DNA from: Omphiscola glabra
Lineage: Eukaryota; Mollusca; Gastropoda; Lymnaeidae
Length of the DNA: 64,000 nt
NCBI GenBank assembly: GCA_964017045.1
Contig: OZ024799.1
Location: forward strand, 30,329,596-30,393,595
Direction of reading: 5' to 3'
A program made the position numbers and the translations under genes. Shown one piece after another: positions 26,037-38,355 of this stretch; position 1 is the stretch's first letter, and every line of letters starts with the position of its first letter. A model generated the notes under the pieces. The model did not search any database. It saw nothing but the letters and a program-made list of their open reading frames with translations, and had not been told where the DNA came from.

Positions 26037-26133
26037 CATCCCCACCCTCATCCTCATCCTCATCCCCACCCTCATCCTCATCCTCATCCCCACCCTCATC
26101 CTCATCCCCACCCTCATCCTCATCCTCATCTTG
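26037..26133. repeat. CCTCAT/CCCCAC microsatellite
   Basis: A hexamer-like repeat of CATCCT with interspersed CCCCACCCT. It produces a D/E-rich frame on the minus strand and Ser/Pro and His/Pro frames on the plus strand. None is credible as protein. Confidence 0.9.
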
Positions 26134-26257
26134 CAATGACGTCGCTATTCGACTAACGTTCCAAGTGTTTTCAAAAGCTTACATTGCCTCGTCCTGTTTG
26201 TTTTGTCCTGGTCCTCGTCCGACATTTTGGATCCAACCCCAACCCCCCTCCAAAAAA

Positions 26258-26447
26258 TGTAAATAAATATAATAATAAATAAATATAATCATAAATAAAA
26301 ATAATCATAAATAAATATAACCATAAAAAAATATAATCATAAATAAATATGATAATAAATAAATATAATCATACATCAATATAATCATAAATAAATATGA
26401 TCATACACAAATATAAGCATAAATAAATATGATCATAACAATAAAAT
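26258..26447. repeat. AT-rich tandem repeat (AAATAAATATAATCAT type)
   Basis: Roughly 190 bp of units of about 17-20 bp of the form ATAAATAAATATAATCAT with many variants, almost free of G and C. Confidence 0.9.
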
Positions 26448-26712
26448 AAAAATCAAGAACGTTTTTTTCTTTCTCTTAATCCCCACACCTGGCTGCGCCA
26501 GAGTCCCTAGCATACTGACGAATAAAGACAACATGGGGAAAGCAGGGGAGATGTAGGAATGTAAGGCTCGTGAGTGGAAAGATGAAGGTCAGGCTGAGCT
26601 ATTTTAAGCCCCAGGATGTCCCGTACATTCAGGTATAAACATCTTTCTCTGCCGGCTTACCCTGGTAACTAATCTCATAGACTTGAAGGCTGTGTCTGCA
26701 TCAAAGCCAAAT

Positions 26713-26853
26713 GTCAGGACATCGGGAACATATAGGATATGGCTAACTCAAGGCGAAAAGTCAGGACATCGGGAACATATAGGATATGACTAACTCAAGG
26801 CAAGAAGTCAGGACATCGGGAACATATAGGATATGGCCAACTCCATGCCAAAA
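26713..26853. repeat. Tandem repeat, 47-bp unit x 3
   Basis: Three copies of a 47-bp unit starting GTCAGGACATCGGGAACATA. The third is diverging at its end, and a partial fourth with AAGTAAGACCACCAGGAA follows. Confidence 0.9.
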
Positions 26854-27836
26854 GTAAGACCACCAGGAAACTATAGAATACAGCCAACTCAGAACCAGAC
26901 GTTCTCGAGACACCAGCTGAAAAAGAGCTGATTCAGATTTTAACTCTAATTTACACCCGACCAATGGCCACTGTTTAGAATGTCGATCCCAGGGATTCTA
27001 AATCTTTTTTTCTTGTTACTTTCAGAACATTTGGAATTGGAATCGTGGCGTCAGCAGCTCATAAGACAGGTCAATGGATTTGATTTGTTTGAAAATTAGC
27101 GAACTCCACTCCGGTTCCTCTGATTTCTACTTGATCCCAGATGACAAAATGTTTTATTGGCATTGACGGATTTGTCCTCATCCAATGACGTATTTAAGTT
27201 GTTGAAGCATCCGGACATTTGCCCCCATCTGAGTTAAAAGATACCAATTCATACGAATGCATAGAGAATTTTTTTTAAAAAATTACCTTAATAATGTTGC
27301 GCCCCCCCACCCCCCCCCCCCCCCAAGTACAACACTGGCCTGGACTATGAAGTACACACATTAAAGTAAATTTCATTTCAGTTACATTCTGACCCTCTTA
27401 CGACAAATTCTTAGCGCGAATAATCGACAGTTGTTTCTAAACCGAACACAAAAAAATGGTCTAAAATACATATCAAGACGCATCCATCGCGCCACGTTCC
27501 GCGTCACTTTTGGCCTAATATCTGCTCCAGAGAGACGAGAGGTCTACAGTGTTCATATAACTTTGGTCTTATTTCCTTATCCACGAATGTGACGTTTGCA
27601 ATTAATTCAGCGCGAGCCACAAATGTGTGCATTCACGCGAGCATTTTGGCTCCATCAGACATTTGAGTCGAAGCTTCTAAAAGTAGACATCTTTAGCACA
27701 TTCATTTATTTTTAGACATTTTTATAAAAGAAGAGTTCTTCATTCCGTATTAACTGCAGTGAGATGACCCAAGACAGGCGCTACCATTTGGCAAATATTT
27801 TGTTAGTGAGCGGGAAGCATTCAGTAGAGCTTGTTG

Positions 27837-28116
27837 CAGGGCCGTCCTTAGGATTTTGGAGGCCATAGGCATGGGGCGTAGGCAGGGGGCCCCGGAAAGG
27901 GGAGCCGGGGGCGGAGTTCCCCCCGAGCTGAGGAGAAAACACCACCCACCATTGCGGGCACCTCCATCCTGCCTTCGTAACTGTTTCCTCTTTGCTAGCG
28001 TGTAACCACTAACCATATTGATAATTCCGCCACTAGGGAAAAATCGTACTTCTCGGCCCCTTGGCAGTGAGGCCCTAGGCGATCTCCTAGTTTGCCTATG
28101 CCTAAGAATGGCTCTG
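27837..28116. mobile_element. Family C MITE (hAT-like), reverse orientation, uninterrupted
   Basis: It starts CAGGGCCGTCCTTAGG and ends with the complement of CAGAGCCATTCTTAGG. A 7-8 bp duplication (gcttgttg at 27829-27836; cttgttg at 28117-28123, with the preceding g ambiguous) flanks it. It is the reverse complement of the element at 54679-55179 without the nested family B insertion, so it supplies the pre-insertion state of that site. Open frames over this interval are incidental. Confidence 0.8.
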
Positions 28117-29108
28117 CTTGTTGGAAGCTCGGTGACTTCCTTGCTAAATGAAGAAAAACATATTAAGTTGCCATTGGATCAGGGCGATGGCCGCAGGGTG
28201 CCAGACATTGGTGTGAGTAATAAAGCGCTCAGATTTACCGAGCGGTGGTTTGGAACCGGTTCGGTCAGGTTCGTGCGAACTGTTAGTTCAAAATAATAAA
28301 TATGACTGACTGTGGCGGTGACCGATATGGCATAAGGGGACAAACTAACTGCGAACCCTTTGTTACGAATTTTGCAATACACCGCTGGATTTACTCTTAT
28401 ACATTTCCGAGACGCGTGGAATGTAACAAAACTCAATAATCATGATTAAACCATATCATATTTCCTCATCTTAAATGTAATGACTGATGATACGTTTATT
28501 TTTATTGTTTTATCGAAAGCGTCCCACATTCCATGCGTCGTTGTGAGAACCGCTCACGCAGTGCATCTCTCCAGGAGATGGGCCGAGTAAACATGAGATA
28601 TATATCTGAAGTCCTGAGATAAGACCGGGGCGGGGGTATGCGATACATGACAGGGCGCTGGATAGCAGAGAAAGATGATGGTCAGGACACCATCAGTTCC
28701 AAGCATTAGTCAACGGAACACACATTTATCTATAGAATTAGTGAGTCAAGAGAACAAGTGATCCGAGCTAAAATAACGCTAATCAGAAAATCAAGCGTTA
28801 TGAGAAGTATCTTTACGAACCACAGAGGGGCGAAACAAGTCAGAAATGTTTCTTGTTTTTTTTTCAATTAGTAATAAAATGCTGACAGGATAAATTCCAT
28901 CAAGTCTTGACACTAAATTCTTACAATAGCGAATCTTTATTTTCTAGGAATGTATTAATTTATGGCTGTAACGCCGCCAGTAGTTAGCAGTAATTGGGAT
29001 GCATAAACCATGTCAAGTGAGTTGAGTTCACACATTGCCACCGCCGTTTTTGGGGGTGGAATATTTCTTCTTATTAATACGAGTTATTAAATTATTTTTT
29101 TAAGTCAC

Positions 29109-29390
29109 ACGGTAATACACGGTAATTCACGGTAATTCACGGTAATACACAGTAATTCACGGTAATACACAGCAATACACGGTAATACACGGTAATTCAC
29201 GGTAATATACATTAATTCACGGTAATACACGGTAATACACGGTAATTCACGGTAATACACAGTAATTCACGGTAATACACGGTAATTCAGGGTAATATAC
29301 GGTAATTCACGGTAATACACAGTAATTCACGGTAATACACGATCATTCACGGTCATTCACGGTAATATACGGTCATTCACGGTAATTCGC
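29109..29390. repeat. 10-bp tandem repeat x 28 (GGTAATACAC/GGTAATTCAC)
   Basis: About 28 decamers of two alternating types, GGTAATACAC and GGTAATTCAC, with local variants (CAGTAATTCAC, GGTCATTCAC). It is not a telomere repeat. Mixed order of the two types indicates repeated slippage and unequal exchange. Confidence 0.95.
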
Positions 29391-30474
29391 TAAACAAAGA
29401 CAGCCATGGAATGTCTTCCAAAATACTAGGAAGTTGATTAGAAAAACAACGCACGCCTTCGATGATCTTTAAGCAAACAAGATGAGACCAGCCGGTCACT
29501 TTGGGGTGAAGAGAGAGAGCTCGAGTTCAAAGAGCAAGTCCTTCCGACTCAGGACTGCAATCAAAACTTGTTTAGATGCGATAGATGCAGATGTGGGGGC
29601 CCTGGACACGTGACAGGAAAGTACAGAAGTTGTTCAAAAACGTCCATTCGTCACGTCATTGTCAGTTTGACCTCTAGCCTAAGAGTACAGAACCCAGGCC
29701 CGGTTATGTTGACCCTCCTAATGTTGCGATGCACCTGTGATTTCGGTGCCACGACGGGCCGTGGTGCCCTAAGCTCGCAATGTTGTTGCTCATTTTAAAA
29801 AGGTACAATGCTCTGATTATGATGCAATGCCCCACTTGCCCTGTTAGGCTATAGTGCCCGTTCCATGTTATGCTACGCCACAATAAATATTTTCGATTTA
29901 CTAATGTACGTTATCGTTAAATAAGATACTAGAGAGATTTTGAGAAATATTCCCAAATGAAAATATCAGTTAACAATACACCAGTAGCCGCGAGCCGTAA
30001 GTAAGGCATTTCGCGACAGAAAGGTGGCCGTGAAGCTAACGAGTGTAAACATGAAAAATGAGATTATTTTTTGTTCACACCTACGCACGCGAAGATGACC
30101 ACGGTTTGAGTAGCAGCCTTGACTTGAGCTGTATGTTGTTTAAAGTGAGGGAGAGTTGCTCAGATCGTCAGCCTCATTCTCGCGTCCTTGCCTACTTGAT
30201 CCTAAGGCAAGACTTAGTCGAGACAACTGGAAAAAGGCCAGGATGCAGTAGATCACTAGCAGTGTCTTTTTAAAAAAAATGTATTTCACTGTGCTCTTAA
30301 TGCACGAATCAAGTTCGAAAATAATAAGACACCCTAATCGTTTGTCCCAACTCCCAAGCAACACATGATACGCCTCATCCCCAGCTTTCAATTTACGCAA
30401 TTTTTGGCTTTTTTTTTCTCCTAACTCACACCATGCCAACATTTCTCTAACCTTGCATGCTCCGTCTCTCTCAG

Positions 30475-30535
30475 GCCACCGAATTCTCTACGGATTGTTC
30501 TCCAGCTCACGATGCCAATGTGCTTGAAAACACAG
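30475..30535 (+). other. Candidate internal exon of unknown plus-strand transcript
   Basis: The pyrimidine-rich TCCGTCTCTCTCAG (ending at 30474) is a good acceptor, and 61 nt later the sequence ACACAG is followed by GTACGT, a good donor. Two of the three frames are open through the 61 nt. I recognise neither peptide (ATEFSTDCSPAHDANVLEN in one frame). It could be coding, 5' UTR or a chance pairing of splice-like sites. Confidence 0.25.
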
Positions 30536-31630
30536 GTACGTGTGCTGTCCTAGATTCTGCTTACCTTGCTCAATTCTACCTACAGTAACCTGACGGTTTC
30601 ACTATGGAAGGTGCGGAGGGAATCTAAAAGTGGGCAGGCAGAACAACATGTTGTGTGTTGATTGGGGGGGGGGGAGAGTTGAAAAGGGAAAGTGTTGCGA
30701 GTACGGTCTACCCCAGGAGCAGAATGTGGGCTACACGGCAAGAAATCAGAGGTTCTCGACTTTATGTTGCCAGTGTTGTGGATATATTTCATCGGTGTAT
30801 TTCAAAGCATGCAATCTAACACAAAATATTCAGATTTATAAAATAAAACACGTTCTGTCAACAAATACATCATTTATGTTTTCGTTTGTTTGTTCTTGTT
30901 ATTTAATTATCAGTTGTGATAATCTAACATAAACCAAGTTAAATGAAAGAAATTATCAGGAAAAGAATCATTTGTAAACAAAGATAACCGACTGAATTAA
31001 AGACTACTTTGCACATTTAAAAGCATTTATTTTTAACAACCAACAAAACTTGAACATTTGTTAACTTTTGCAGAATATCTTCTTAACCTTTGTCAACGTG
31101 ACGAGACGAACTGCGCCCAGGACACAATGACTCTTGTAAAAAACATATTTCTTTATGTATGTGTAGATGTTGCCTGATGTTGATCTGAGATGATCATGTT
31201 CAAGTAACACATTGTTCTTGACACATGGTGTTCAGGAATCTCAAAACATGCAATATTGAAAATATAAGGACAAACTCCTTATCCTGATCTCCAAGCGTGA
31301 GATCATATCTTTTAAATTGATACACTATCTGAAGCGGTTAAAGTCCAAGAAACATTCGATGGCGTCATCAGATTCCGTCGATAACAATCACTTAAAACAT
31401 TTTAACCCCCCCCAAAAATATTAAAGACATTTTTCTTGCGAACACTTAGATCAACACATTGTCCTTATCTACGCGGATATTTTCCTGATGTTTTAAGGAT
31501 ACTACTTTAATCTAGCTCTTACTTGTAGTCCACAACGCATAGATTCTCCCCTACCCTCGTTACACATCAACTACAAGTATACCTCAGCCAGAATAGAACC
31601 AATTTTTTCTAGGATTATGCAGCTCAAGAC

Positions 31631-31753
31631 TAACGCTCAGTTCTCACGATCAAATTTTCATCAAACTTTTGACTGAAAGCACTATTTTACAATGAAAAAA
31701 AGTGTGTTCATTAAAAAATATGACGAAAATTTGATCGTGTCAACTGAGCATTA
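31631..31753. mobile_element. Short mariner-like MITE with TA flanks
   Basis: Arms of about 28 bp run from 31633 (ACGCTCAGTTCTCACGATC and on) and up to 31751 (complement of ATGCTCAGTTGACACGATC), flanked on both sides by TA. Both the TA flanks and the size (about 120 bp) fit a Tc1/mariner-type MITE. The centre contains GCACTATTTTACAATG, similar to GCACTATTTTGTGCGTGG at 40268-40285 and GCATTATTTTGTTTTAC near 41489, so one family appears to be present three times. Confidence 0.6.
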
Positions 31754-32840
31754 GACATCAAGCAATTTGAACGAAGAAATTTTCCCAAAAAAACGAACTA
31801 TTCAAGAACTCAAAAGAACTCAAAAGTCCGTGTATTTGAAGAAATCAAACAACTAGAACTTTAGTTTCGCACTTTGTTATACAGTTCAGTCAGATACGTA
31901 CCTGGAATTGGACGACACACAACACAGGTAAGCGCTTTTAAAAACTTATGAGCCATTTAACTTGAAATGAAACGCCCACAAGGGGTGGACAAGCAACAAA
32001 ATACAAGGTAAAAGCAAGGACACAAGAAAACGATAGCTCGAGTGAAAATGAACACTGATAAATTAAATATGTATAAGTAATTGTTAAGTACCGTGTATGC
32101 TGTAGCCGGTGTGTTGGCGCGTGCCGCTGGTACTGTGGTGGTATCCTCAAGACTTCTCAGCAGATCAGCACTGACACCCGCAGATACAGCCAGTAATAAA
32201 CCCTTGGGTACACACAAACAACGCGGAAAATGATGACGTAGTAGGCACTCACCCAAACAGGGCAGACATTCAGAATTCATCAAGGTAAAGGGGGATGGTG
32301 TGGGGGTTGGGATTAGGAAGAGAGAGAGGGGGGGTGGAGTGAAAAAGAATACGTGGGGAGAAGCGAAAGAGAGAAAAGTATAAAAGATTAAATTGTTGAA
32401 GAGATATACATTTGGGGGTGAAGGTGAATTGGAGGGAGTTAACTCTGCGAGTGGTTGAACATTTATCTTTCTTGCCAAGCGCGTGCGATATGAGCACACC
32501 CCCCCCCGCCCATACTGTACAGAGCACCCCTCACATACATGCCGTGTTACATGCATGTAGCCAGTTGGGCAGGACGTAAAACAAGATGTCTTTTAATAAC
32601 GTACGTGCCGTAACATCGCTTAAGATTTAACATTTATATCATGGGCTAGGCCCCATATGAGCTGGATCCATTCCGAGGTCCTGTGGTGCAGGTTACGCCA
32701 CTGCCGGACATTGGAAGAGAGGGTGGTCCGCTTGGAGCGGCCCTTTTTCGAGGGCGGCATGTCCGGTCCACCACAATCATACACAATGTATAGCACATAT
32801 TAAATGTGTATTCTGTATAAATGTATTGATTTTCCTCATT

Positions 32841-32894
32841 GAGAGTCACTGAGAGTCATTGAGAGTCATTAAGTGTCATTGAGAGTCATTGAGG
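32841..32894. repeat. 10-bp repeat GAGAGTCATT x 5
   Basis: Five decamers with one variant (AAGTGTCATT), located about 40 bp before the large 36-bp array. Confidence 0.9.
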
Positions 32895-32930
32895 AGCGTG
32901 ATTAAAATTAAGAACCGCTCCGGTTGTCAC

Positions 32931-34220
32931 CATAGTTGTGGCCCTCTAACTAGTACTTTCATGTCACACAGTTGTGGCACTCTAACTAGTACTTTCATGT
33001 CACACAGTTGTGGCACTCTAACTAGTACTTTCATGTCACATGGTTGTGGCACTCTAACTAGTACTTTCATGTCACATAGTTGTGGCACTCTAACAGTACT
33101 TTCATGTCACACAGTTGTGGCACTCTAACTAGTACTTTCATGTCACATAGTTGTGGCACTCTAACTAGTACTTTCATGTCACACAGTTGTGGCACTAACT
33201 AGTACTTTCATGTCACACAGTTGTGGCACTAACTAGTACTTTCATGTCACACAGTTGTGGCACTCTAACTAGTACTTTCATGTCACACAGTTGTGGCACT
33301 CTAACTAGTACTTTCATGTCAAACAGTTGTGGCACTCTCACTAGTACTTTCATGTCACACAGTTGTGGCACTCTAACTAGTACTTTCATGTCACATAGTT
33401 GTGGCACTCTCACTAGTACTTTCATGTCACACAGTAGTGGCACTCTAACTAGTACTTTCATGTCACACAGTTGTGGCCCTCTAACTAGTACTTTCATGTC
33501 ACACAGTTGTGGCCCTCTAACTAGTACTTTCACGTCACACAGTTGTGGCACTAACTAGTACTTTCATGTCACACAGTTGTGGCACTAACTAATACTTTCA
33601 TGTCACACAGTTGTAGCACTCTCACTAGTACTTTCATGTCACACAGTTGTGGCACTCTAACTAGTACTTTCATGTCACATATTTGTGGCACTCTCACTAG
33701 TACTTTCATGTCACACAGTTGTGGCACTCTAACTAGTACTTTCATGTCACACAGTTGTGGCACTCTAACAGTACATTCATGTCACACAGTTGTGGCACTC
33801 TAACTAGTACTTTCATGTCTCATAGTTGTGGCACTAACTAGTACTTTCATGTCACACAGTTGTGGTACTCTAACTAGTACTGTCATGTCACACAGTTGTG
33901 GCACTCTAACTAGTACTTTCATGTCACATAGTTGTGGCACTCTAACTAGTACTTTCATGTCCCATAGTTGTGGCACTAACTAGTACTTTCATGTCACACA
34001 GTTGTGGCACTAACTAGTACTTTCATGTCACACAGTTGTGGCACTCTAACTAGTACTTTCATGTCACACAGTTGTGGCACTCTAACTAGTACTTTCATGT
34101 CACATAGTTGTGGCACTCTAACTAGTACTTTCATGTCCCATAGTTGTGGCACTAACTAGTACTTTCATGTCACACAGTTGTGGCACTCTAACTAGTACTT
34201 TCATGTCTCATAGTTGTGGT
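32931..34220. repeat. Large minisatellite, 36-bp unit, about 37 copies
   Basis: This 1.29-kb array has a 36-bp unit containing CTCTAACTAGTACTTTCATG and TCACACAGTTGTGGCA. Several units are 32 bp because TCTA is missing before ACTAGT, and two lack the ACTAG (CTCTAACAGTAC). The unit includes the palindrome ACTAGT. A block of standard and 32-bp units ending CCCATAGTTGTGGCACTAAC recurs in the right third (near 33960 and 34140), so block duplications occurred. Open frames within it are artefacts. Confidence 0.97.
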
Positions 34221-34495
34221 ACGTAAGGTTGGGAGCAAAGCAGACATAAGGGGTGTTCATGATCTTGGAAAAAGGGAAAAGAGAACTCAGATCAAACAAA
34301 AAGCCAAGACGCACACTCTGGAACACAACAGTTCTTCATACCGCACATTGATTGGAGGAACGTCTTGCAACAGATTCATTTAAAGAACAACAAAAGTCTC
34401 AAACAAGGATTTTCAAGACTGAACCAAATATATGGGCGAAGTAATGCAACAAGAACAACAAATTTCCATTTATTTGGATCAAATGGAAACATATT

Positions 34496-34533
34496 ATTTT
34501 ATCTTATCTTATTTTATCTTATCTTATCTTATA
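34496..34533. repeat. TTATC pentamer microsatellite
   Basis: A run of TTATC/TTATT pentamers, about 38 bp. Confidence 0.9.
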
Positions 34534-36080
34534 GTAAGCGTATGTGAAAAATAAAATAATGCCAAACGTGGAAGTTATTTTTAAATACTTTATAGCAACT
34601 TCGCATTTGTTCGCGTGTTTCCGCCTAGCAAAATCTCCGGACGGCTAATTGACCCACTTCCCGTCAATATATCGAGCTGAAACTTATAATAAAGACTCTT
34701 TGCCGATGTCAACACGTTAAATCCGATTTTCAGCCCACCCCCATCCCACACCCACCCCCACACCCCCCGCACCCCTCCCCAATAAATTGTTCCTATTCTT
34801 CAAGGGGAAGATGAAGGAAAAATGCCGAAACTGCTTTCACGAAATACAATTCCCGATAGCTGCGCTAAATGAGATTCTTTTTAAAAAATCGTAAGTAAAT
34901 TTGGTGCGTAATATTTACTTTTGTTTTTGGTTGAAAAAAAAATCTTCGCTGTAAAAGCGAGGGTGACATTAGATTATTAATATAAAACGAAGTGATGACA
35001 ATAAATAAATATAAAGGATTTATAGGAAAAACTTTGTTTTTAAAGGTTTGTTTACATGTGTTTAAGCTAAACCGTTAAAATTCAACTCGAACTTCCAAAA
35101 GTGCTAACCTTTTCTGTTTGATTTTCAAAATAAGATACGACACCAATAAAAAAAATTATCGTTGCCTCTGTAATTTGTATATGCATTATTCATATTTATA
35201 ATTTTATATAGAGTCTACTTATTTATGATGGGTCTAGAATCTAGGTTTAAATGAAAAGTTTAAGAAAGAAATAGTTGTAGAATTAGAACTGGTTACAAAA
35301 TATATTTACACACAGGGAAATCTGGGTTAAAATTATGTCAATGCGACCGATATTGATAAGGAGGCATTTTCTATAGATAAATGGAGGCCACTTTTTTTCA
35401 ATCCACCCAGCTGGATATTTCTTCTGATATGGGTGCAATGAAATTTGGAGAATATTTTGGTTTTGGGGTTGAGGGGGAAGGGGTGTCATGAAGTCGTTCG
35501 TTGATTCACACACTAATGAAAAACAGAAACTTCCGTGTAACGGTAGCCCTATAGATTTTCGCCCATGTAGTGCCCCTGCACCGTTCCTTTCTCTTATCTT
35601 CTTCCGTACTCTATTCCGGATTCAACATTTTCTTTTGTGGATTCTATGTTAGAAATAGACAGCAGTGAACGAGACATTTCTAGAAAGTGATAATACATCA
35701 CTTCTGTTGAGACATTCACAAAGTGGTTTATTTTATCTACAGAATCATTTTAAAGTAGAATGTGGAGGTGCTGGCATAAATTTGTTGTTGTTGAGGGCGA
35801 GGGGAACGAGGCACCAGACAAAACTTGCAGCCCTGGGTGCCGCGGGCACGAGAAAGGCAGCAGACAAAACTGCCGCGCACGCGAACTGAGCTTACACCCG
35901 AAGACTCCTGCCTAATTTGGAAGAAGGAGCGAACGTTGGAGTTTGGGTGCTCACCTGGATGTTGTGATAACTGTGGGGCTGGGTGGATTGAGGACATGGG
36001 TTTTAGTGGTTTTTCTTGTTTGTTTTCTCAACGTCCTATGTCGGCCGTTTAAACTCTCTTTCACCTTACGACATGCTAGA

Positions 36081-36495
36081 ACTCAGTACTTAAGATCAGT
36101 GCCATTCTATGCACAACTCAGTACATCAGATCAGTGCCGTACTATACACAGCTCAGTACTTAAGATCAGTGCCATACTATGCACAGCTCAGTACTTAAGA
36201 TCAGTGCCATACTATGCACAGCTCAGTACTTAAGATCAGTGCCATACTATGCACAACTCAGTACTTAAGATCAGAAACATACTATGCACAACTCAGTACT
36301 TAAGATCAGTGCCATACTATGCACAACTCAGTACTTAAGATCAGAAACATACTATGCACAACTCAGTACTTAAGATCAGTGGCATACTATGCACAACTCA
36401 GTACTTAAGATCAGTGCCATACTATGCACAACTCAGTAATTAAGATCAGTGGCATACTATGCACAACTCAATAGTTAAGATCAGTGCCATACTAC
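36081..36495. repeat. Minisatellite, 35-bp unit x 12
   Basis: Twelve copies of a 35-bp unit containing ACTCAGTACTTAAGATCAGT and GCCATACTATGCACA, with variants AGAAACATAC and GTGGCATAC recurring in blocks. Since 35 is not a multiple of three, the open frames here are short. Confidence 0.95.
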
Positions 36496-37626
36496 AAACA
36501 AATTACTTTCTATGGCTTTGTTTGGGTTGAGGAACAGAGCATAGAGAAATATATAATATTAATTACATTCTATTTTATCTAGTTCCCGCAAGAACAATTT
36601 CTCCTTCTATTTTCTGTTCATATTGACAAAAAGTATGCCACACGATGGTTGAAGACCCCCTGCCTATCATAAAATAACAACATAACAATGGCTAACTGCT
36701 GGTGTGTGCATACTTTACCAAGCAGCACTAATCTCTGAAAGGTGCGACTAAGAGGCAAAAGAAGGAAGGGATCAAAACACAAGAACATACACATTTTTAG
36801 TTTCCAAAACGAGGCGCGATGAATTGGAGTTTTGCAGTGTTGTTGTGGTGACCCCCAACATAAACAATTGAGTTTGACGTCCCTGGTGGGGAATAACCTT
36901 CGTCTTCGTGGTTTAACTAGACGTACATCTGTATTTAAAGATTTCAGGGCACCTATCAATCCAGGACTAGTAACCTTTTCGCACCATGGTTGTCGGGCGA
37001 TATGCCAGATGCCACTGCTTCTGAGGCGGCAGGAATGATCTACCGCTACACCATGGACGGAGACAAAATTTATTTGATTCCTAGTTTATTTTTCAAAACA
37101 AAATCCCACCCTGCAGACCAGTGACTGAGTCAAAAAAATTAAAAAGTAAATAAATTTAAAAAATAAAAAAATAAAGAAAATAACATTGCCAATTAATTTC
37201 ACTCCCAAAATTGTTTTTAAAGGCAAAACAAAAGAAACAAAACCCGGAAATAATAAACAACTCAAATATTCTGAAGACAATTATGTAATGAACGTTGGTC
37301 AATGGGCTGTTGTCACAGCTTGACATAAGATTGCAGATGGTTATTTAGTTTCTTCAATTTGAGCAAAAATTCATTGACTATTTTTTGTCTTTAAAAAAAA
37401 TTCTTTTTAGGTGACAGGCTTTTGAGTAACTGTGGGAGGGGTGGGAAGGAGTGGGGGGGGGGGGAGACTTATCGTTTCTTTCTAGCTTTCTAGAAGTTGT
37501 TCATAATTTATTATGGGCCATGTAACTGCAAGTTATTATATTTTATTTATAATTAACAAACCGTGACTCATGTAGAAAACAAGCATCACATTTGTGAATG
37601 TAATCTGGATTAAATCAGCGGTGTAT

Positions 37627-37810
37627 ATGGGGGAATTAGGGTCAAGGTCACAGCCAACGGCATCACCATCGCTAACCTTGGACGGCAACTCATCTAAGAG
37701 AAGGAAACCCTGAATTCAAACCCGGAGATGGAGTCCCGAAAGGCGGATAACATTGGTCCTGCGCATTCCACACCATCGTCACCATGTTGACGGATGCCAG
37801 CAAAAATTCA
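37627..37810 (+). repeat. SINE-like dispersed repeat, copy 1
   Basis: This stretch carries CCTGAATTCAAACCCGGAG (B-box-like, around 37709), GATGGAGTCCCGAAAGGCGG, and a 3' block TCCTGCGCATTCCACACCAT CGTCACC ... GACGGATGCCAGC. The 3' block of about 45 nt recurs in inverted orientation at about 63587-63640. Sharing a tail with a different 5' portion is how SINE families with a conserved domain look. No A box is obvious, so the element may be truncated. Confidence 0.45.
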
Positions 37811-38355
37811 CCCCATAACAATACAAGCAGTTCAAACAAATCGTAGTAAACGCATACAAATTAGTTTTGATTCGTTTCTCTTCTTTGGTGTTTCTTCTTT
37901 TTAAAAAATGGTTCTCACATCAAAATAAATAAACGAAGAGCGTGATTAAAACCACGTGTGTTTGAAGACCTCACCCATTGGTGGATAGTAGGAACATTAT
38001 GTACGAGCCTAATACAGCTTCTGTGGGACGTCAAGATTGAACTAAAAATTCAAATTTAATATGGAAACATTAACAAATGAAGTATGGCCTGATAAAATTG
38101 AATTTGAGATAGGAAAAATTTTTTTTTTTTAGATTTAGATTTCGAGCAGACGTCTGGCACGACTACTTGAACATCCGAACATTTAAATTGGAAATAATTC
38201 ATAACTTCCTCGCTTGAAAACAATCAAAAAAAAAAACTATGAAAAAAAATGTCAACATAATATCACTATTAATACTACAATCATTTGTGTTTGTTTGTTA
38301 ATTTTTCCCTGCCAATCATTACCAGCAAATAAATAAAACCCGTTTCTATAAATAT

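Larger units (their letters stand above)
25361..27836. other. Non-coding stretch with simple repeats
   Basis: Apart from the CCTCAT, AT-rich and 47-bp repeats listed, I see nothing. A CAGTGACGTATCATGGGG phrase at 25662 looks like a solitary MITE end without a partner. Confidence 0.5.
28125..32830. other. Non-coding stretch with candidate exon and one MITE
   Basis: It holds the decamer array at 29.1 kb, the 61-nt exon candidate at 30475 and the mariner-like MITE at 31.6 kb. No gene can be supported from the remaining open frames. Confidence 0.45.

Noticed and set aside
25882..26136. Acidic D/E-rich open frame on the minus strand
   Set aside because: Its acidic half is the CCTCAT microsatellite; the rest has no recognisable motif.
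29568..29798. Zinc-knuckle-like CxCGGPGH and an NPGP phrase in a 76-codon frame
   Set aside because: Spacing does not fit CCHC or the 2A consensus, and there is no flanking gag or LINE sequence; most likely chance.
31883..31931. Short plus-strand exon ending CACAG/GTAAGC
   Set aside because: The donor is good but the acceptor lacks a solid pyrimidine tract and no homology is seen.
32092..32202. 111-nt minus-strand exon candidate (frame with VSAGVSADLLRSLEDTTTVP)
   Set aside because: The acceptor (ACCCAAG) lacks a good pyrimidine tract and the donor (GTACTT) is weak; nothing recognisable in the peptide. Worth a glance if transcripts exist.
33213..33803. Open frames of 64-112 codons (TSTFMSHSCGTL and MKVLVRVPQLCD repeats)
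   Set aside because: They are translations of the 36-bp minisatellite and break wherever a 32-bp unit occurs.
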